DNA of 64,000 bases, taken from the NCBI GenBank assembly GCA_037127255.1, contig JBANSL010000009.1:27472475-27536474 (forward strand), in the 5' to 3' direction. Shown piece by piece: positions 45,224 to 57,533 of this stretch. How positions within the stretch are numbered: position 1 is the stretch's first letter; each line of letters opens with the position of its first letter. Source of the stretch: Persicaria tinctoria (Eukaryota; Streptophyta; Magnoliopsida; Caryophyllales; Polygonaceae). The notes below the pieces were generated by a model that did no database searches, was not told where the DNA came from, and saw nothing but the letters and a program-made list of their open reading frames with translations. The position numbers were made by a program, and so were the translations under genes.

Positions 45224-46696
45224 AGCTTAATGGTGAAAGTCGGCCTAGCGACTATAAAATCTAGAGCTTGTACATAGACTTTTTTTGGACTTTTTGGACT
45301 TTGTTTGGTTTGTTTTTGGTTTTGAACATTTTCTGTTTTTCTATTGTGGGTATATGTCTTCCATACTTTTCAGGTCCATGGATAGAACCAAGCTATATTC
45401 ATACTCAGGCCAGGAGGTGTTTCCATTCGAAATTTAGAGGCTCTACACACCTGTCTTGTGAGTTTCTTTCTATACCCTTGTTTTTATACCGTGAGGACAC
45501 TGTAATGTTTAAGTATGGAGTGGGAGAAGGGCTTACTTTGTGCATATTTTCCATATTTAACATTACTTGTGCATATTTAAAATTTATTTCTTTGAATTGC
45601 TACATGGCTATTTTGGAATTCATTATTGATTTATGTGCTCATATGCATGATTTCCAAAGTTTTGAAAAATGACCCCCATTTGAAATTTTGAATAATATCA
45701 TGGAAGCTTTTATTGAACTCGACGATGCAAAATTGGATTCATTAGAGATATAGCATGAAATTGCCTAGTAAAGGGAAGTCACAATGAAGTGCATTATTTC
45801 TTGAAAACCATGAAAGGAGGTAAAATTTGAAGTTGCTTTTGACATATTGCATGATAAGATGATGGAGGACTTTATATTTCCATATAATGCTCATATTGTT
45901 ATAATCCTAGCCTTACCCATGCTTATGCATCACAAAAGCCATAATATGCCTTATTTCAATTATTGCTCCAGATGATCTAAATATTTGCCATTCTTTACCT
46001 TATCCGGGGTTACATTATGGAGATTATTATATGGTGTTTGTGTCGTTGTTATCATTATTGGAGTTTGGCTGGAAATTTTTCAAATATATGGAAAACTTAA
46101 TGAGTGAAAGAAAATCCAATCACCTCAGGAGATAAAGGTAGATTGACCCTGCTCTCTGAGATAATAGTTTGGAGAGATGGGACACATTGTGAGGAGTCCA
46201 AATCACTAAGTATCCGGGGCCATTCATGACACCCATGTTTGCGACTCGCGAGAAGGCAGTGCTGAGGTTAGAGAGGTAAAAGCATTATTATTGAGAAAAA
46301 GCATTATGAAAGGTGATGAATCTTATGGAGAAGGAATGTGGAAATTCAATTTGGAAATACTCCATTTCCCCGGATCAAAAGCACCACATGCCCAAAAAAT
46401 TGCCCACCTTTAGCCTTTTACCAATCTACTCCTTGTTGAGCTTAAATTAAAGTCCTCTTGATTATTAATGCTTTGTCACTTATGAATGTTTTTGCATAAC
46501 CCTCCTTTTGTGAGTAGATGTTGCTTTTTTAAATTGCACATGCATGGATATGTGACATAAGTACTTTTTCGAGGATGGTAATTGATTGCAGGGGACATAT
46601 GAGAATGAATCTAAGATGTTGAGAGTTTTGAATTCTTCCCCTAAATGACAAGTAAAAGTATTGCTTGAGGACAAGCAAGCTTAAGTATGGGGTGTT
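45224..46696 (+). other. Element H 3' UTR and polypurine tract
   Basis: Same block order as A and C, including AGCGACTATAAAATCTAGAG (about 45248) and the CAATCACCTCAGG block (about 46118). It ends TTAAGTATGGGGTGTT before the LTR. Confidence 0.85.
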
Positions 46697-48920
46697 TGTT
46701 GTGAGCCTAATTTGTCATGTTTTACACTTACTTTTATATCGATTTCTGCACGCAATTCATACATTTGGGTTAGAACAATACAGAATCTGTGTCGTTTACA
46801 CTTATTTGCAATATATGGAGGTCTACACAAGTTTTGGTTATATTTCGCAGAAATCGGACGCACTTTGGAGCTTAAAGGAAACTCATGGAGAAGCCAAGAA
46901 TGGTGCAGCTGGAGAAAAGACCATTTTTCATCATTCTTCGTTCTGAATCAAGCTTTGATATCTTCATGAGAGTTGTATCCCTCGGAAAGAGCTTTCCAAC
47001 ACATGGTCATATGCGTCAATCCGACGAACGAGGACTCGGGAAAGTGCGTTTCAAGAACAGAGCAGAAAGCTGAGAGAACTCTACTCGAGATCGACTAGCA
47101 TCTACTCGATCTCGACGAGCCCTAGTCGAGCACACCTGGTCGAGTAGAGCTGATCGAGGACACCAGAGACAACCCGACTCTCGGAATCCTACTCGATGTC
47201 GAGTGGCCTTGGTCGAGATCGAGAAGCCATGTCCGGAGTCGACGAGCTTTGCCAAGCCGAGGACGAAGACGCAGACCACCTCTACTCGATCTCGAGGAGG
47301 CTTAGTCGTGATCGACCACGCCTAGGAGCCTTGTCGAGCAGAGCCACCCGACCAAGCCAGCGAGTCGACGAATCCTACTCGATACAGAGTAGGGGTACTC
47401 GAGATCGACCAGACCTCCGAGCCATGTCCGAGGCTTGTCGAGCACACCTACCCGAGAAGACCTAGTCGACGGATCAATCCTACTCGAGGTCGACTAGGGC
47501 TACTCGAGGTCGACGAGCGCCAGGAGACAAGACCGAGCCACATCGAGCAGAGCTAGGCGGGAAGTCCAGTCGACGATGAACCCTACTCGTGGTCGACGAG
47601 CCATTGTCGAGGTCGAGTAGCCCAGTGTCCAGAAACGCGTCGACGAGTGCCTGTCCGAGTAGAGTTGGGATTCCTTGGGGCCGAAGGAGGAAGATTCTAT
47701 CCAAATCCATCAAGTTTTATCTATGGAAGACGCAATCTATCAACACATGAAGACTTACCTATTTAGATTTATCTTTTCCCTTTTAGATTTATTTCCATTA
47801 AGAATTTTATTTATCTTTTAGCAAATTAGATATAATTTTAGATATAGATATAGATATTCTATCCTTGATTAGCAAGGGTTAGAAGCCTATAAATAAAGCC
47901 CTAGGGGCTCAGTTTCATTCATTCCAAGTCACACACAATTCAATTTCAGAGGAAGACAAGTAGTTCCACAGAGACAGTTTAGGGAGTTCGAAGGTTTTAG
48001 GGTTTTGGCATTCGACGAGAGTTGGATTGCCGGGATTGTAAAGTCTTTGAATTTAGTTTAATGCAAGTTGTTTTCTTTCAATCGATGATGTCTGAGTTTG
48101 CAATGAAGAGCGAGTAGTCCACCCACTTCTAGGGTTGGGGCGAGCCCGACGATAGCCATGCATATTTGAGGTAAAGATCCGACCTTTGTCATGGTTTGAG
48201 CATTTTCCTACTTGTTGATGTGTTTATTGCCCATCTAATGGAGATCCATGCTAACAACTTGGATTATAAACATAAAATCGGTAGAGACAATTAGGGTTTC
48301 TTGAGAGAGTTGTCTAATTGTTGGAAAAGGCGAAAGCTTAATCCTTTAATGCGATTCACATGATTATCTGTTTGGTTCTACCTTATGCATGCTTGGTTAT
48401 TGTCGTTGCAAACCCTAATCTTGGAAGTTCTTTTACATTAAGTTTAGTCGAAACCCGAAAAAGCATTTGTTTTTACTTTCTTTATTTTTATTCGTTTTTG
48501 TTCCCTGTCTACTCGATCTCGACCAACTGTGGTCGACCTCGAGTTGCTGATTCTCGACCTAGAGTCGTTGTTGCTTACCTGTGCAGAAACTCGACAAGCC
48601 CAGCCCGAAGTCGACGAGAACCGTACTCGACCTCGAGTGGCCTCTTGTCGAGGTCGAGTAGCTTTTGCCGAGAACTCTGCCCTGTTCGACTGTCCGAGCT
48701 TCTGTCGACTAACCCCTTTTGTCGAGCTCGAGGACTTCTGTGGTCGACTTTCGTGAGATTCTCCGCTGCCTAGGATCCGCTGACACGCTTCCTCGTGGAT
48801 CGATCCTGACTTCCCGCTGCTACATCAGGAGGAGGTCTTGTAATTATTTGCAAGGGACGGAATCTGGTTTGCTGTGATTTATTTATATTTTATTGCAAGT
48901 CTCGATTTCCTCCTACAACA
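46697..48920 (+). repeat. 3' LTR of element H
   Basis: Same length as the 5' LTR. TCGA-NN-TCGA clusters at about 47080-47640 and 48505-48750. Confidence 0.95.
47888..47895 (+). promoter_or_regulatory. TATA box of element H 3' LTR
   Basis: TATAAATA, context identical to the 5' LTR. Confidence 0.65.
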
Positions 48921-49530
48921 GTTCCCCTTGCTTCTGTTTGAAGGCGGTGATTTTCTGGCGGAGAAGTGCTGTTTTGGCGGGTGGGATGAATTTATTCAGA
49001 AATTCTTGCTCTACTTAGGCCCATGTTGTGAGTGATCTTGGTTTCAGCCCTTCAAGCCACTTCAGTGCAGGCCCAGCGAGAGACCAGCGAAAAGCTTTCA
49101 TCTTGACATATTCCAGAGTTGTACCTTCACCAAGAGTACGACACATGTCATAAAAATTGGTAATATGTTCAAGAGGGCACTCATTAAATTTGCCATAAAA
49201 AGCATTATTTTTAAGCTCTATAAGAAATTGAGTACGAATTTCAAAAGAGTTATCAGGGATTAGAATCGCCGATTCAGGCACGATGAGAGTTGGATGCATA
49301 TAATTCTCAGCAGTAGTTGGATATTGGGCAAGCTCAGCTTCTTGTTCCCTCGCTGCCCTTTCATTGGCGATAGTGGTATCCTTTGCGGCGAGCTTCCTTG
49401 TAAGCCTTGCAATCAGCTATTCTTGTGTTTCAGCGGCCGCCATGATCCTTTTGAGTTTATAGTGGATGTGTAGGTAATGCTCTGGTTCGTCTAAGTTGTC
49501 AAACTCAGGTGGTAGACCAGAACGGCGCAT
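48921..49530 (-). pseudogene. gag: Element G gag, N-terminal part
   Basis: ATG is the complement of 49528-49530. The coiled N-terminus has a stop in the QEQLI segment (CAA GAA TAG). The capsid-like region HPTLIVPESAILIPDNSFEI to FRWSLAGPALKWLEGLKPRS is open from 49299 to 49015, then a stop after TTWA. Continues at 42106 on the far side of H. Confidence 0.85.
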
Positions 49531-49589
49531 ACACCTGTATAGTAACTCAAAGCAGATGTGATATTTAACCACCTATGGCGCGAATGATA

Positions 49590-49613
49590 GCTTACCCGGC
49601 AACGACGCCAATT
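49590..49613 (-). other. Primer-binding site of element G
   Basis: Minus-strand AATTGGCGTCGTTGCCGGGT next to the LTR end CTATCAACA; last G is T. Confidence 0.75.
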
Positions 49614-51560
49614 TGTTGATAGAAGAAATCGAGAATGCAAATATAAAATATAACTAAAGTACAGCACACCGGATTTTGTCCCTTGCAAATGATTACAAGA
49701 CTTCCTCCCGATGCAGCAGCGGGAGTCAGGATCGATCCACGAGGAAGCGTGTCAGCGGATCCTAGGTAGCGGAGAAATCTCACGGACAAATGTCGACCAC
49801 AGATGTCCTCGATCTCGACTAGGGCTACTCGACAGAAGACCGGACAAGTCAAGCAGCGCAGCAGCAGTCGCAGGATGGTAGTCGATCTCGACTAGGGCTA
49901 CTCGAGATCGAGTAGAGTTGCTTACGTCGAGATGGCTTGGTCGATCACCTGCACACAGAAGCTACAGCGATTCTGGAATCAAAGATCAGTAACTCGAGAT
50001 CGACCAAAGTTGGTCGACATCGAGGAAGGGCAGAAACTAATAGGAAATAAAGTAAAAACAAACGCTTTCGGATTCTCGAAATAAACTGTATATAAAAGAC
50101 TTCCAAGATTGGAGTTTGCAACAACGATAACCAAGCATGCATAAGGCGAGAATAAAACAGATAATCATGTAATTCGCATTAAAGGACTAAGCTTTCACCT
50201 TTTCCAACAATTAGACAACTCTTTCAAGAAACCCTAATTGTATCTACTGATTTTATGTTTATAATCCAAGTTGTTAGCATGGACCTCCATTAGATGGGTA
50301 ATAAACACATAACAAGTAGTAGATGCTCAAAACACGATAAAAGTCGGATCTTTACCTCAAACGCACATGGCTATCGCCGGGCTCGCCCCAACCCTAGAAG
50401 TTGGTAGACTACTCGCGCTTCATCGCAACCTCAGACATCATTGTTTGAAAGAAAACTAATTGCATTAAAATAAACCAAAGTTTACAACCTCTTGAAGCCA
50501 ATTCCGCTCTCGCTTCACAACTTCAATCGGCCGCTCACTCTCTCTCTTTACTTCTCCTACTTACTTCTCTCTGAAATTGAATGAATAGAAATCAGCCCCA
50601 AGGGCTTTATTTATAGCCTTCTATTCCTGGCTATTCAAGGATAGAATATCTATATCTATATCTAAAACTATATCTAACACTTTAAAGATAAATAAAAGCT
50701 ATAATGAAATTAAATCTAAAATAGGGAAATATATCTAAAGTGTCTTCAAGTGGATAGATGATGTATCTTTGATAGAATCGGATAGAATCGGCAAACTTCA
50801 GGCCCAAGGAAACCCAAACCGAGTAGGATTCGTCAACACGCCATGCGGCTTATGGAACCGTCGTCGATCTCGAGTAGAGCTTACTCGATCTCGACTAGGA
50901 GTGTTGTCGACCGGGCTTGGCTCGGCGTCTCGGCTAGCAGGTCCTCGATGTGGCTCGGTCATGGCTCTTAGTGCTCGTCGATCTCGAGGAGAGTTCCTCG
51001 ATCTCGAGTAGGGGTGGATCTTCGACTTCGGCCTTCTGGTGTTGTCGAGGAACCCTTCTCAACATGCTCGGACATGGTCTTCAGCTGCTTCGTCGACATC
51101 GAGTATGGTCCTCGACATCGAGTAATGTGTCTGGGCGCCAGGTCGGGTACTCTCTTCCTCGGTCTCCTGGGGCAGGCTTTCCTCGACTTCGGGTTGTTCT
51201 CCGAGGTCTTGTCGATCTCGAGTTGTGGCACTCGATCTCGAGAAGGGTGTGGAGCCGGGTTCTTCGTCTTCAGCTTCTCGACATAGGCTTCTCGATCCTG
51301 GCAGGTGTCTAGGCATGGCTTGTCGAGATCGACTAGGGTTTGTCGATGTCGAGTAGCTTTGTGCTCCGGTTCCTGCTTCTTCATTTTCTCCGAAATGGTT
51401 CCATATTCTGCGATATTAAACAGAAACTTATGTAGATCTCCATTTCTGACAAACAAGCATATACTACATAAATCCGACATATTCCCAACCCGAAATATGC
51501 AAAATGTAAAGAATATGGAACTGAAATATGCATTAAGATGTGGCTACTTTGGAGACATCA
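49614..51560 (-). repeat. 5' LTR of element G
   Basis: Minus-strand TGATGTCTCCAAAGTAGCC to TTCTATCAACA, 1947 bp. TCGA-NN-TCGA clusters at about 50865-51350 (upstream of TATA) and 49800-50030 (downstream). Confidence 0.92.
50608..50615 (-). promoter_or_regulatory. TATA box of element G 5' LTR
   Basis: Minus-strand TATAAATA in AAGGCTATAAATAAAGCCCT. Confidence 0.65.
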
Positions 51561-51815
51561 AGCATCATGCCCTTATCAATCTTGTCAACGGTGAAGATAG
51601 GAGCAATAGAGCCTGTGGATGCTAAACTATACATGGCAAACAATACAGTGGTCATTCCTATAGGTATGGTTGATAATGTCCCTGTACAGGTTGGTAAGAT
51701 CTATATTCATGCTGATTTCCTTGTCATAGACTACGAGGAAGATCCTACTTGCCCTATTATTCTTGGTAGACCTTTTCTAGCCACCGCAGATGCTAAAATC
51801 AGCGTCAGAAAGTGA
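51561..51815 (+). pseudogene. Element F protease, second part
   Basis: Starts with the second AGCAT copy and continues the protease: IGAIEPVDAKLYMANNTVV, PVQVGKIYIHADFLVID, CPIILGRPFLATADAKISV. A TGA at 51813-51815 and a shift of frame separate it from the next stretch. Confidence 0.85.
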
Positions 51816-52433
51816 TTGCTCAACTTCACGATAGGCGACGAGGTCCTAGATTTCTCTTTTTTCCCTACAAAGGAGAAAATTCCATGGATGGAGGTGAAGA
51901 GTATAGGCAACCACGGGGAGGAGCACACAACAACGGAGAAAAGTGCCAAAAAGCTCCTCGACATCGACCAGGTCTGCTCGACGTCGACCACGCTCCTCGA
52001 CTTCGACCACGCCAACTCGGTGTCGACTTCTCCTGTTGAGCACCAGACTTGTGAAAAGCCTAAGTACGGGGTCCCTGTACTCGACGTCAACCACCCCTAC
52101 TCAACATCGAGTACAGGGACCCTATACTTAGCCCAAATATATCTATTTTGGGACCCTCGACCCAAAGATTTCTGTTTTGGGCACGAAAAGGTAAGTTCAG
52201 GTATGATTTCAACCTCTCCTCCATCCATTAATAAATTTAATAATAATCTTAGAGGAGATAAGGCCTCATGGGGAGCTAACTTGCGCATAATTAGGACTGA
52301 AAAGAAGAAGAAGAAAGACATAGGACTCTATACGAACAACCACCTATCAGGGGAGCTTGCATACTACAATCAGGATCTAGATGATCCGGTAGAAGAGCCA
52401 AGCACAAGAGGGCCCCACATTGTCAGTTACTGA
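51816..52433 (+). pseudogene. Element F subfamily II C-terminal segment
   Basis: 205 open codons. It first finishes the protease tail (LNFTIGDEVLDFSFFPTKEK), then a linker with TCGACATCGA, TCGACGTCGA and TCGACTTCGA words (LLDIDQ, LLDFDH), then PKDFCFGHEKVSSGM, NLRGDKASWGANLR, EKKKKKDIG and LSGELAYYNQDLDDP. Conserved with element G over about 100 residues although the two LTRs differ. Function unknown. It ends at TGA 52431-52433, followed by the family 3' UTR start block. Confidence 0.65.
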
Positions 52434-54125
52434 GCACAAACGGAGAAGTCGGTCTAGCGACTCTAAAATCTAGAGCATGTACATAAAACTTTTAAACTTT
52501 CTTTTGGGACTTTGAAACTTTTGGTTTTGGTTTTGATTTTGGTTTTGAATGCTTCATATGGAAGGTCTTGTCTTTGTGCAACAACTAACAATTTTAAGGT
52601 GAAAAAGCATAAAGGATCGCAAAGAGGGGAAGGTGAAGTCCCTGACAGAACAATCGAAATCAACGAAGGCCAAGTCGAGATCGACTACGAGGAGATCGAG
52701 CAGAACGGATCTACTCAACGTCGAGTAGGCCACTCGACGTCGACCTCCAAGGAGCTTCCTCGACTTCCACCTTCCATTCGACGCTGCAACTGTACTCGAC
52801 GTCGACCATCTCATTCCACTCAACGACCCTTTGTTTTGACTCTTCGAAGCATTATTCGGCGAGGTCCTTCCTTTTCCTTTGATTTATATTATTTTATATA
52901 GTGGGGAGACTGTATATTCTAAATATGGGGTAGGGGAAAAGCTCATTATTATATATTTTATTCTTGTTTTCGGTTTTACATGGTGAATTTTGGGTAAATT
53001 TTTTATTTTTGCGCTTAATTGTTAAACTCAAAGTTTGTTTTATGAGACATCTCCCAAAGCTTGTAAATTGTTTAAAGAAGTAGTGTCATGGAAGCTTTTA
53101 TTGAAATCGGCGGTGCAAAATTGGTTTCATTAGAGATATAGCATGAAATTGCCCAGTAAAGGGTAGTCACAATGAAGTGCATTATTTTCTTGAAAATCAT
53201 GAACGGAGGTAAAACTTGATATTGCTTTTGACATGTTGCATCATAAGAGGACGTAGGACTTTATATTTCCATATAATGCTCATATGTTTATATCCTAGCC
53301 ATACCTATTCTATTGCATCACACAAAGCCATATTATATGCCTTATTTTATATTATGCTCCACATGATCTAAATATTGCCTATTCTTTACCTTAATTCCTA
53401 TCCGGGGATTATGTTGAGAATGATGTTACATTATGGAGATACTATATGGTTATTGTGTTGTTATTATCATTATTGAGGTTTGGCAGGAAATTGAAAAAAA
53501 TATGGAAAATTTAATGAGTGAAACAAAATCCGATCACCTCAGGAGATAAAGGTAGATCAACCCTGCCTGGGTTGAGATAATAGTTCCGTAGAATGGGGCA
53601 CTAAGATGAGGAGTCCGAAGCACTAAGTATCTGGGGCCATTCATGACACCCATGTTTGTGATTCGCGACAAGGTAGTGCTGAAGTTAGAGAGGTAAAAAC
53701 ACTATTATTGAAAGGAAAAAACAATGAGCGATTGAGTGAAATGTGAGAAATATCAAATGAAGAAGGAATGTGGAAATTCAATTTGGAAATTACCCCATTT
53801 CCCTCATTATTAGCACCACATTGCCAAAAATTGCCCACCTTTCACCTTTTATCGAATCTACTCCCTATTGAGTTTAAATTGAAGTCCTCTTGATTATTAA
53901 TGCTTTGTCACAAGAAATGTTTTTCCATAACCCTCTCCTTTTGTGAGTAGATGTTGCTTTTTATTGCACATGTATGGATTTGTCGCATTAATACCATTTC
54001 AAGGATGGTAATTGATTGCAGGGGTATATAAGATTGAATCTAATATGTTGAGAGTTTTGTTTCTTCACTTGAATGACCATCCAAGTTATTGCTTGGGGAC
54101 AAGCATGATTAAGTGTGGGGTGATT
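52434..54125 (+). other. Element F 3' UTR with TCGA-word cluster
   Basis: Starts with the block TCTAGCGACTCTAAAATCTAG. A cluster of TCGA-NN-TCGA words lies at about 52670-52805. The conserved block GATCACCTCAGGAGATAAAG lies at about 53533. Polypurine tract AAGTGTGGGGTGATT at the end. Short ORFs here are products of the motif, not genes. Confidence 0.75.
52670..52805. repeat. TCGA-NN-TCGA cluster in element F 3' UTR
   Basis: TCGAGATCGA, TCGACGTCGA and related words in untranslated sequence. Element G has the equivalent cluster at about 39475-39660; subfamily I lacks it. Confidence 0.85.
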
Positions 54126-54888
54126 TGATTTCCACTAAAGTAACCACATTTTTATGCACATTTTAGTTCCTTATTTTAAATGCATTGCATATTTCGGGTT
54201 GGGAATATATTAAATTTGCGCAGAATTTGGAGCCAATCCGGGACGACACCAAAAGAAGAGAACGGAAGTTGGATTCTACTTGATGTCGACCAAGCATACT
54301 CGAAGTCGTCTACATATAGGAGCAAAATTGATCGATGACGGAAGATGAAGACAACCCGAGTTTGACTCTACTGACGTCGACCAACTTCCTCGACGTCGAC
54401 CAAGACCAAAAACTATACCCGTGCTCAAGAAGGAGAAGCCACTCGAGGATGTCGAAGACCACCCGATCGAGATTGACAACTTTACTCGATGTCGACCAGA
54501 CTATTTTTGGGTCGCGAGTCCGTTGGGCCAATCGGAGCATATGTGGATTACTTGGGCATGAAGCAAGGTCGGATCATCCATGATTCTATCAAGATCTATC
54601 TAAGGAAGGAAGGATTTATCCTCCACGTGAAGATTTAGATATTTTCCTTTTAGATAAATGTTTCTTTTATCAAATTTATATCTTTAGGGCTAGTCGAGGT
54701 CGAGTACTCTGGAGTCGACTGTTGCCCATGAGATTCATCTGCTACCTGAGATCCGCTGACAGGCTTCCTCGAGGATCGATCCTGACTTCCTGTTGCTACA
54801 TCAGGAGGAGGTCTTGTAATTATTTGCTTGGACAAACTCCGGTTTGATTTATATTCTTATATATTGAACTCGATTTCCTCCTACAACA
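54126..54888 (+). repeat. 3' LTR of element F, promoter deleted
   Basis: TGATTTCCACTAAAG to CTCCTACAACA, 763 bp. Compared with the J LTR it lacks roughly 0.9 kb between TATCTTTAGG and a TCGAGGTCGA word (joint at about 54690), including the TATA box. Confidence 0.85.
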
Positions 54889-55859
54889 TCTCCCCATGCC
54901 TATCTTTATATTTGATCCTATGTTTGAAGCAGATTTGAGATTTATTAACCTATTCATTTGATAAACTCCACAAAATCTTCATAGACAATTATTAGCCTTT
55001 GACCCATTCGAGAATTAGGAAATAATTTTGCTTATTTTTATGAGTGGAGATACTTTAAGTGTCTGGTAATGTTTGGTTTGGCATGCTCTATGAGATCTTC
55101 AGACCTCAGGAGGATAAAATTCACTCAGGGGCAAAAGTCAAGAAAAAAAAACACGGTTAGTAACCGATCCTTCTTGTGGAGGATAAAATTCACACAATGG
55201 GGAAGATATGTATGTAAGGAGGCTTAGTAATTGGGTGCGTTCATCACAAATATTTGTATTCGCGCAAAACGATGTTCAAGCTAGAGGAAAAAAAAAGGGA
55301 GATCGAATGTGGTTGACAAAAGTTGAGAACGAAAACATTATTGGGATGGAGTTGAATGGTGGTTCGGTATGAGTTTCTATGAAATGGTTGTTTTTCTGGT
55401 TGATTCCTAACCATTTCTCCCGGATTTTGGCACCACAAGCTCAAAATTTTCCATACCTTGTCTTTTTTCCACCTTGGCTCCATCATAACTATATAGAAGG
55501 CCCTCATGATTTTTGTTATGTGCATGATCCTCAACGATGGAGATTTAGGACGCTATTGCTAGCCTATGGTAGATTAATTGAAATGGTTGAGACCGAGCGT
55601 AATGTTATACCTGAAACACATTTGAGTGAGTGTTTCATTAAGAAAAAACTCCTTGTAAGGTTTAGGGGCTTTTGATTGCTTTGTATTAATGATAATGAGC
55701 AAACATGTGAGGATGGAAATTGTCTTAAGGTTGTAATGACAAAATATCATTTCAAAAGGGACTTGAATAAGTTGAGACAATGATCCTACCTTTCACTTGT
55801 GGCTTTATTACTCAGTGAGTCTTTCTAGGGGACAAGCAAGGTTCAAGTATGGGGTATTT
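54889..55859 (+). other. 3' UTR of element I (5' part outside the window)
   Basis: Block structure loosely like the other 3' UTRs, with TCAGGAGGATAAAATTCAC at about 55107 and again in part at about 55182. An open stretch at 55379-55675 has no recognisable domain and I do not call it a gene. It ends with the polypurine tract AAGTATGGGGTATTT. Confidence 0.6.
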
Positions 55860-57533
55860 TGATGTCATCATAGTTTCCTGATGTGACCCTAAATTGTCAT
55901 GTTTTACATTGACTTTTATATCGATTTATGTATACATTTCATGCATTTGGGTTTTATTAGTACATAATCTATGTAGTTTATGCTTATTTTCCAAATTATG
56001 GAGTGTACACTAGTTTTTGTTTCATTTTGCAGAAATCGGACGCACTTTGGAGCTTAAAGGAAAGTCATGAAGAAGCTAAGGATGGTGCAGCTGGAGAAAA
56101 TTCCACTTTTTGTCATTCATCATTCTAAATCAAGGTCTGTTGTCTTCATGAAATTTGTAGCCCTCGAAAAGAGCTTTCCAACGCATACTCACTTCCATCA
56201 ATCGGGCGAACGAGAACTTGGGAAAGTTTGTTTCAAGAACAGCGCAGAATGCCGAAAGCTGACGGGACTAGTCGACGTCAACCACTTTGGTTGACGTCGA
56301 TCGAGTACTTTACAGTCAAAATCACACGTAGTCGAGCAGCTGATCATTCGAGCAGTACAAATCTACTCGACGTCGAGTACCCATGTCGAGTCCCCGATGT
56401 AGCCGAGCCCGAGTGCAATCCGAGGAGAAGAAGACCTACTTGACATCGAGTACTTTGGTCGACGTCGAGTACTATCCAGAAGCAATCTGAGTCGAGAATC
56501 AGTGAAGTTCGAGCAATTTGGGTTACTTGCAAGCAAATGAACGAGATATTTTATCCATTCAAGTGAAGATATATCAAATCCAATAGAGATTTATCCACAT
56601 TAGATATTTTCGTTGTTTATTTTAGAGATTTTATTTATCAAATTTTATCTTAAGCTTTTAGATAGATAGTTTTAGATAAAGATAGATTGTTCCTTCCTTG
56701 AATAGCGGGGATTGAACACTATAAATAAGGCCCTAGGGGGCTGATTTTCATACATTCAAGCAAAGCCGTCTTCGGGCTCAAGGAGAGAGGAGACAGAGAG
56801 GAGCCGAGTTAGAGAGGAGGAGGAACGTTTGGAAGGTTTTGTAAGTTTTAGTTTATTTTATGATAAATTTAGTTTCTTTTATTATGTTTTGTTTCTAATT
56901 TCCCCTCTTCTAGGGTTGGGGTGAACCCAACGATAGATATGTGTGTTTAATTTATAAATCCATCAATTTTTATGTCTTTATCATCATCTACCTATATGCT
57001 TAATCTTTTGCGAGAGTTGGGGAAATTCCTTATTCATGATATTGAAGCAAAAGTGATCTTATTATGAATTTGGAAAGGAATTAGGGTTTATTTGCGAAAG
57101 CCGACTAATCCTAATTAAGAAAAGGTAGTAACACTTAGGGTTTATGCGAAAGGCTCTATATTCCTATTTGTTAATGACGAAAGTTATTCGATATAAAGCA
57201 TGCATCTTTATGTGATTTATAATCTACACATATGTTTATTGTTGCGGTGATACCTAACCTTGGAAGTTTGCATCTTTATTTATTGTATTTTATTATTTTT
57301 ATTCGACACATATTCTACTCGACACCAACCACCATTGCCTCTCCATCCCTCAACATTGACCCCTCTGTTCATTGTCTACAGCCGTCTTCATCACCTTTTA
57401 CCGTTATCCATGAACCACAAAAACCAATTAAACCTAGAACCGCTGACTTCTCTCTGGAGGACGAACCTGACTCCCCCATACTATAGCGGGGGTCTTGACT
57501 ATAAATTTATTTGGTCGAGAAACCCTCTCGTCA
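55860..57533 (+). repeat. 3' LTR of element I, diverged
   Basis: Starts TGATGTCATC after the polypurine tract. TCGA-NN-TCGA cluster at about 56265-56480, mostly TCGACGTCGA. TATAAATA at 56720-56727. The end is weakly defined: the family's terminal CTCCTACAACA is not visible, and I place it near CTCTCGTCA. Confidence 0.6.

Larger units (their letters stand above)
42107..48920 (+). mobile_element. Element H: complete compact non-autonomous element, 6.8 kb
   Basis: Flanked by GTTCC at 42102-42106 and 48921-48925. Both LTRs are 2224 bp with only scattered substitutions (roughly 1-1.5% by eye) and no visible net indel. Internal region 2366 bp: primer site, one open 269-codon ORF, 3' UTR, polypurine tract. 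No protease and no RT. It looks like one of the younger insertions here. Confidence 0.94.
37695..51560 (-). mobile_element. Element G: minus-strand Athila-like subfamily II, split by H
   Basis: 3' LTR 37695-38179, internal 38180-49613, 5' LTR 49614-51560, all read leftwards. The target duplication AGCAT is perfect. H is inserted in its gag with duplication GTTCC. Without H it is about 7.0 kb. It encodes Gag, protease and the subfamily II C-terminal segment; no RT. Confidence 0.92.
36436..54888 (+). mobile_element. Element F: Athila-like subfamily II, split by G
   Basis: Own segments are 36436-37694 and 51561-54888. The AGCAT duplication around G (37690-37694 and 51561-51565) restores a continuous protease reading, LCDLGESVSI then MPLSI. 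The part 5' of 36436 lies beyond element D, left of the window. Its 3' LTR ends at 54888 inside the 3' UTR of element I, with right flank TCTCC. Confidence 0.85.

Noticed and set aside
55379..55675. 98-codon open frame in element I 3' UTR
   Set aside because: No domain, no start context, and it lies in the untranslated region of a retrotransposon; neighbouring copies do not conserve it.
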